Shown here piece by piece: positions 63,911-64,000 of a stretch of 64,000 nt of DNA; position 1 is the first letter of the stretch, and each line of letters opens with the position of its first letter. The position numbers and the translations under genes are program-made. This stretch comes from Trypanosoma brucei gambiense DAL972 (Eukaryota > Euglenozoa > Kinetoplastea > Trypanosomatida > Trypanosomatidae), in NCBI RefSeq assembly GCF_000210295.1, contig NC_026737.1:1116001-1180000 (forward strand), given 5' to 3'. The notes below the pieces were generated by a model. That model was not told where the DNA came from. It saw only the letters and a program-made list of their open reading frames with translations, and searched no databases.

Positions 63911-64000
63911 ATGCTACGCAGCGGCCTTAAATGATGCAGGTCAATAAACGAATTCACGGACACGTAAACCAACCGCTTCAGATTCTGGCCAGCCTTTGTG
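63911..64000 (-). other. Upstream flank of the phosphatase gene
   Basis: The last 90 bases are presumably 5' UTR. I see no polypyrimidine tract on the minus strand here, so the acceptor probably lies beyond the right edge. Confidence 0.4.

Noticed and set aside
1..64000. CRISPR array, insertion sequence, tRNA or rRNA gene
   Set aside because: None was seen on reading both strands. The direct repeats present are gene-sized array units or microsatellites, and the organism is a eukaryote.

Overview
The window looks like nuclear DNA of an African trypanosome, most likely Trypanosoma brucei. The reasons are a tandem array of GRESAG4 receptor-type adenylate cyclases, long intronless genes all on one strand, polypyrimidine tracts followed by AG just upstream of several start codons (spliced-leader acceptor sites), and microsatellite-rich intergenic DNA. 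All seven GRESAG4 genes and the five other large genes lie on the minus strand, so the window reads as one directional gene cluster transcribed from right to left. From memory only, the order GRESAG4 array, coiled-coil protein, MRPE resembles a chromosome 4 locus of T. brucei; I could not check this.

Layout in transcription order, right to left. (1) 63910-59273 encodes a 1545-residue PP2C-type phosphatase with a long disordered N-terminus and a Cys/His cluster resembling a UBP-type zinc finger. (2) 56309-52791 encodes a 1172-residue low-complexity protein of unknown function with an acidic patch followed by a Trp/Phe-rich motif. (3) 50671-45269 encodes an 1800-residue ABCC-type transporter, probably MRPE, with a His-rich insert before its first nucleotide-binding domain. 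(4) 42942-40099 encodes a 947-residue coiled-coil protein. (5) After a 3.75 kb stretch without a recognisable gene comes the GRESAG4 array (about 36220 to 4330), seven copies named here G to A in transcription order. (6) A very large unrecognised gene starts at 4192 and runs off the left edge, still open after 1397 codons.

The array is the main accessory feature. Full-length copies encode a signal peptide, an extracellular ligand-binding-like region, one membrane span and a class III cyclase domain. Copies A, B, E and G are intact. Copies C and D each carry a one-base deletion that breaks the frame. Copy F contains a 100-N assembly gap that, by comparison with copy E, stands for about 955 bases. 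Copies are nearly identical over most of their length but differ in short blocks that are reshuffled between copies. These blocks include two alternative C-terminal tails, a distinct signal peptide in G, juxtamembrane cassettes and two 3' flank cassettes, which points to repeated gene conversion. A putative spliced-leader acceptor AG is present upstream of A and B but mutated upstream of C to F.

The cyclases probably make cAMP at the cell surface. The other genes show no evident functional link to them beyond shared polycistronic transcription.
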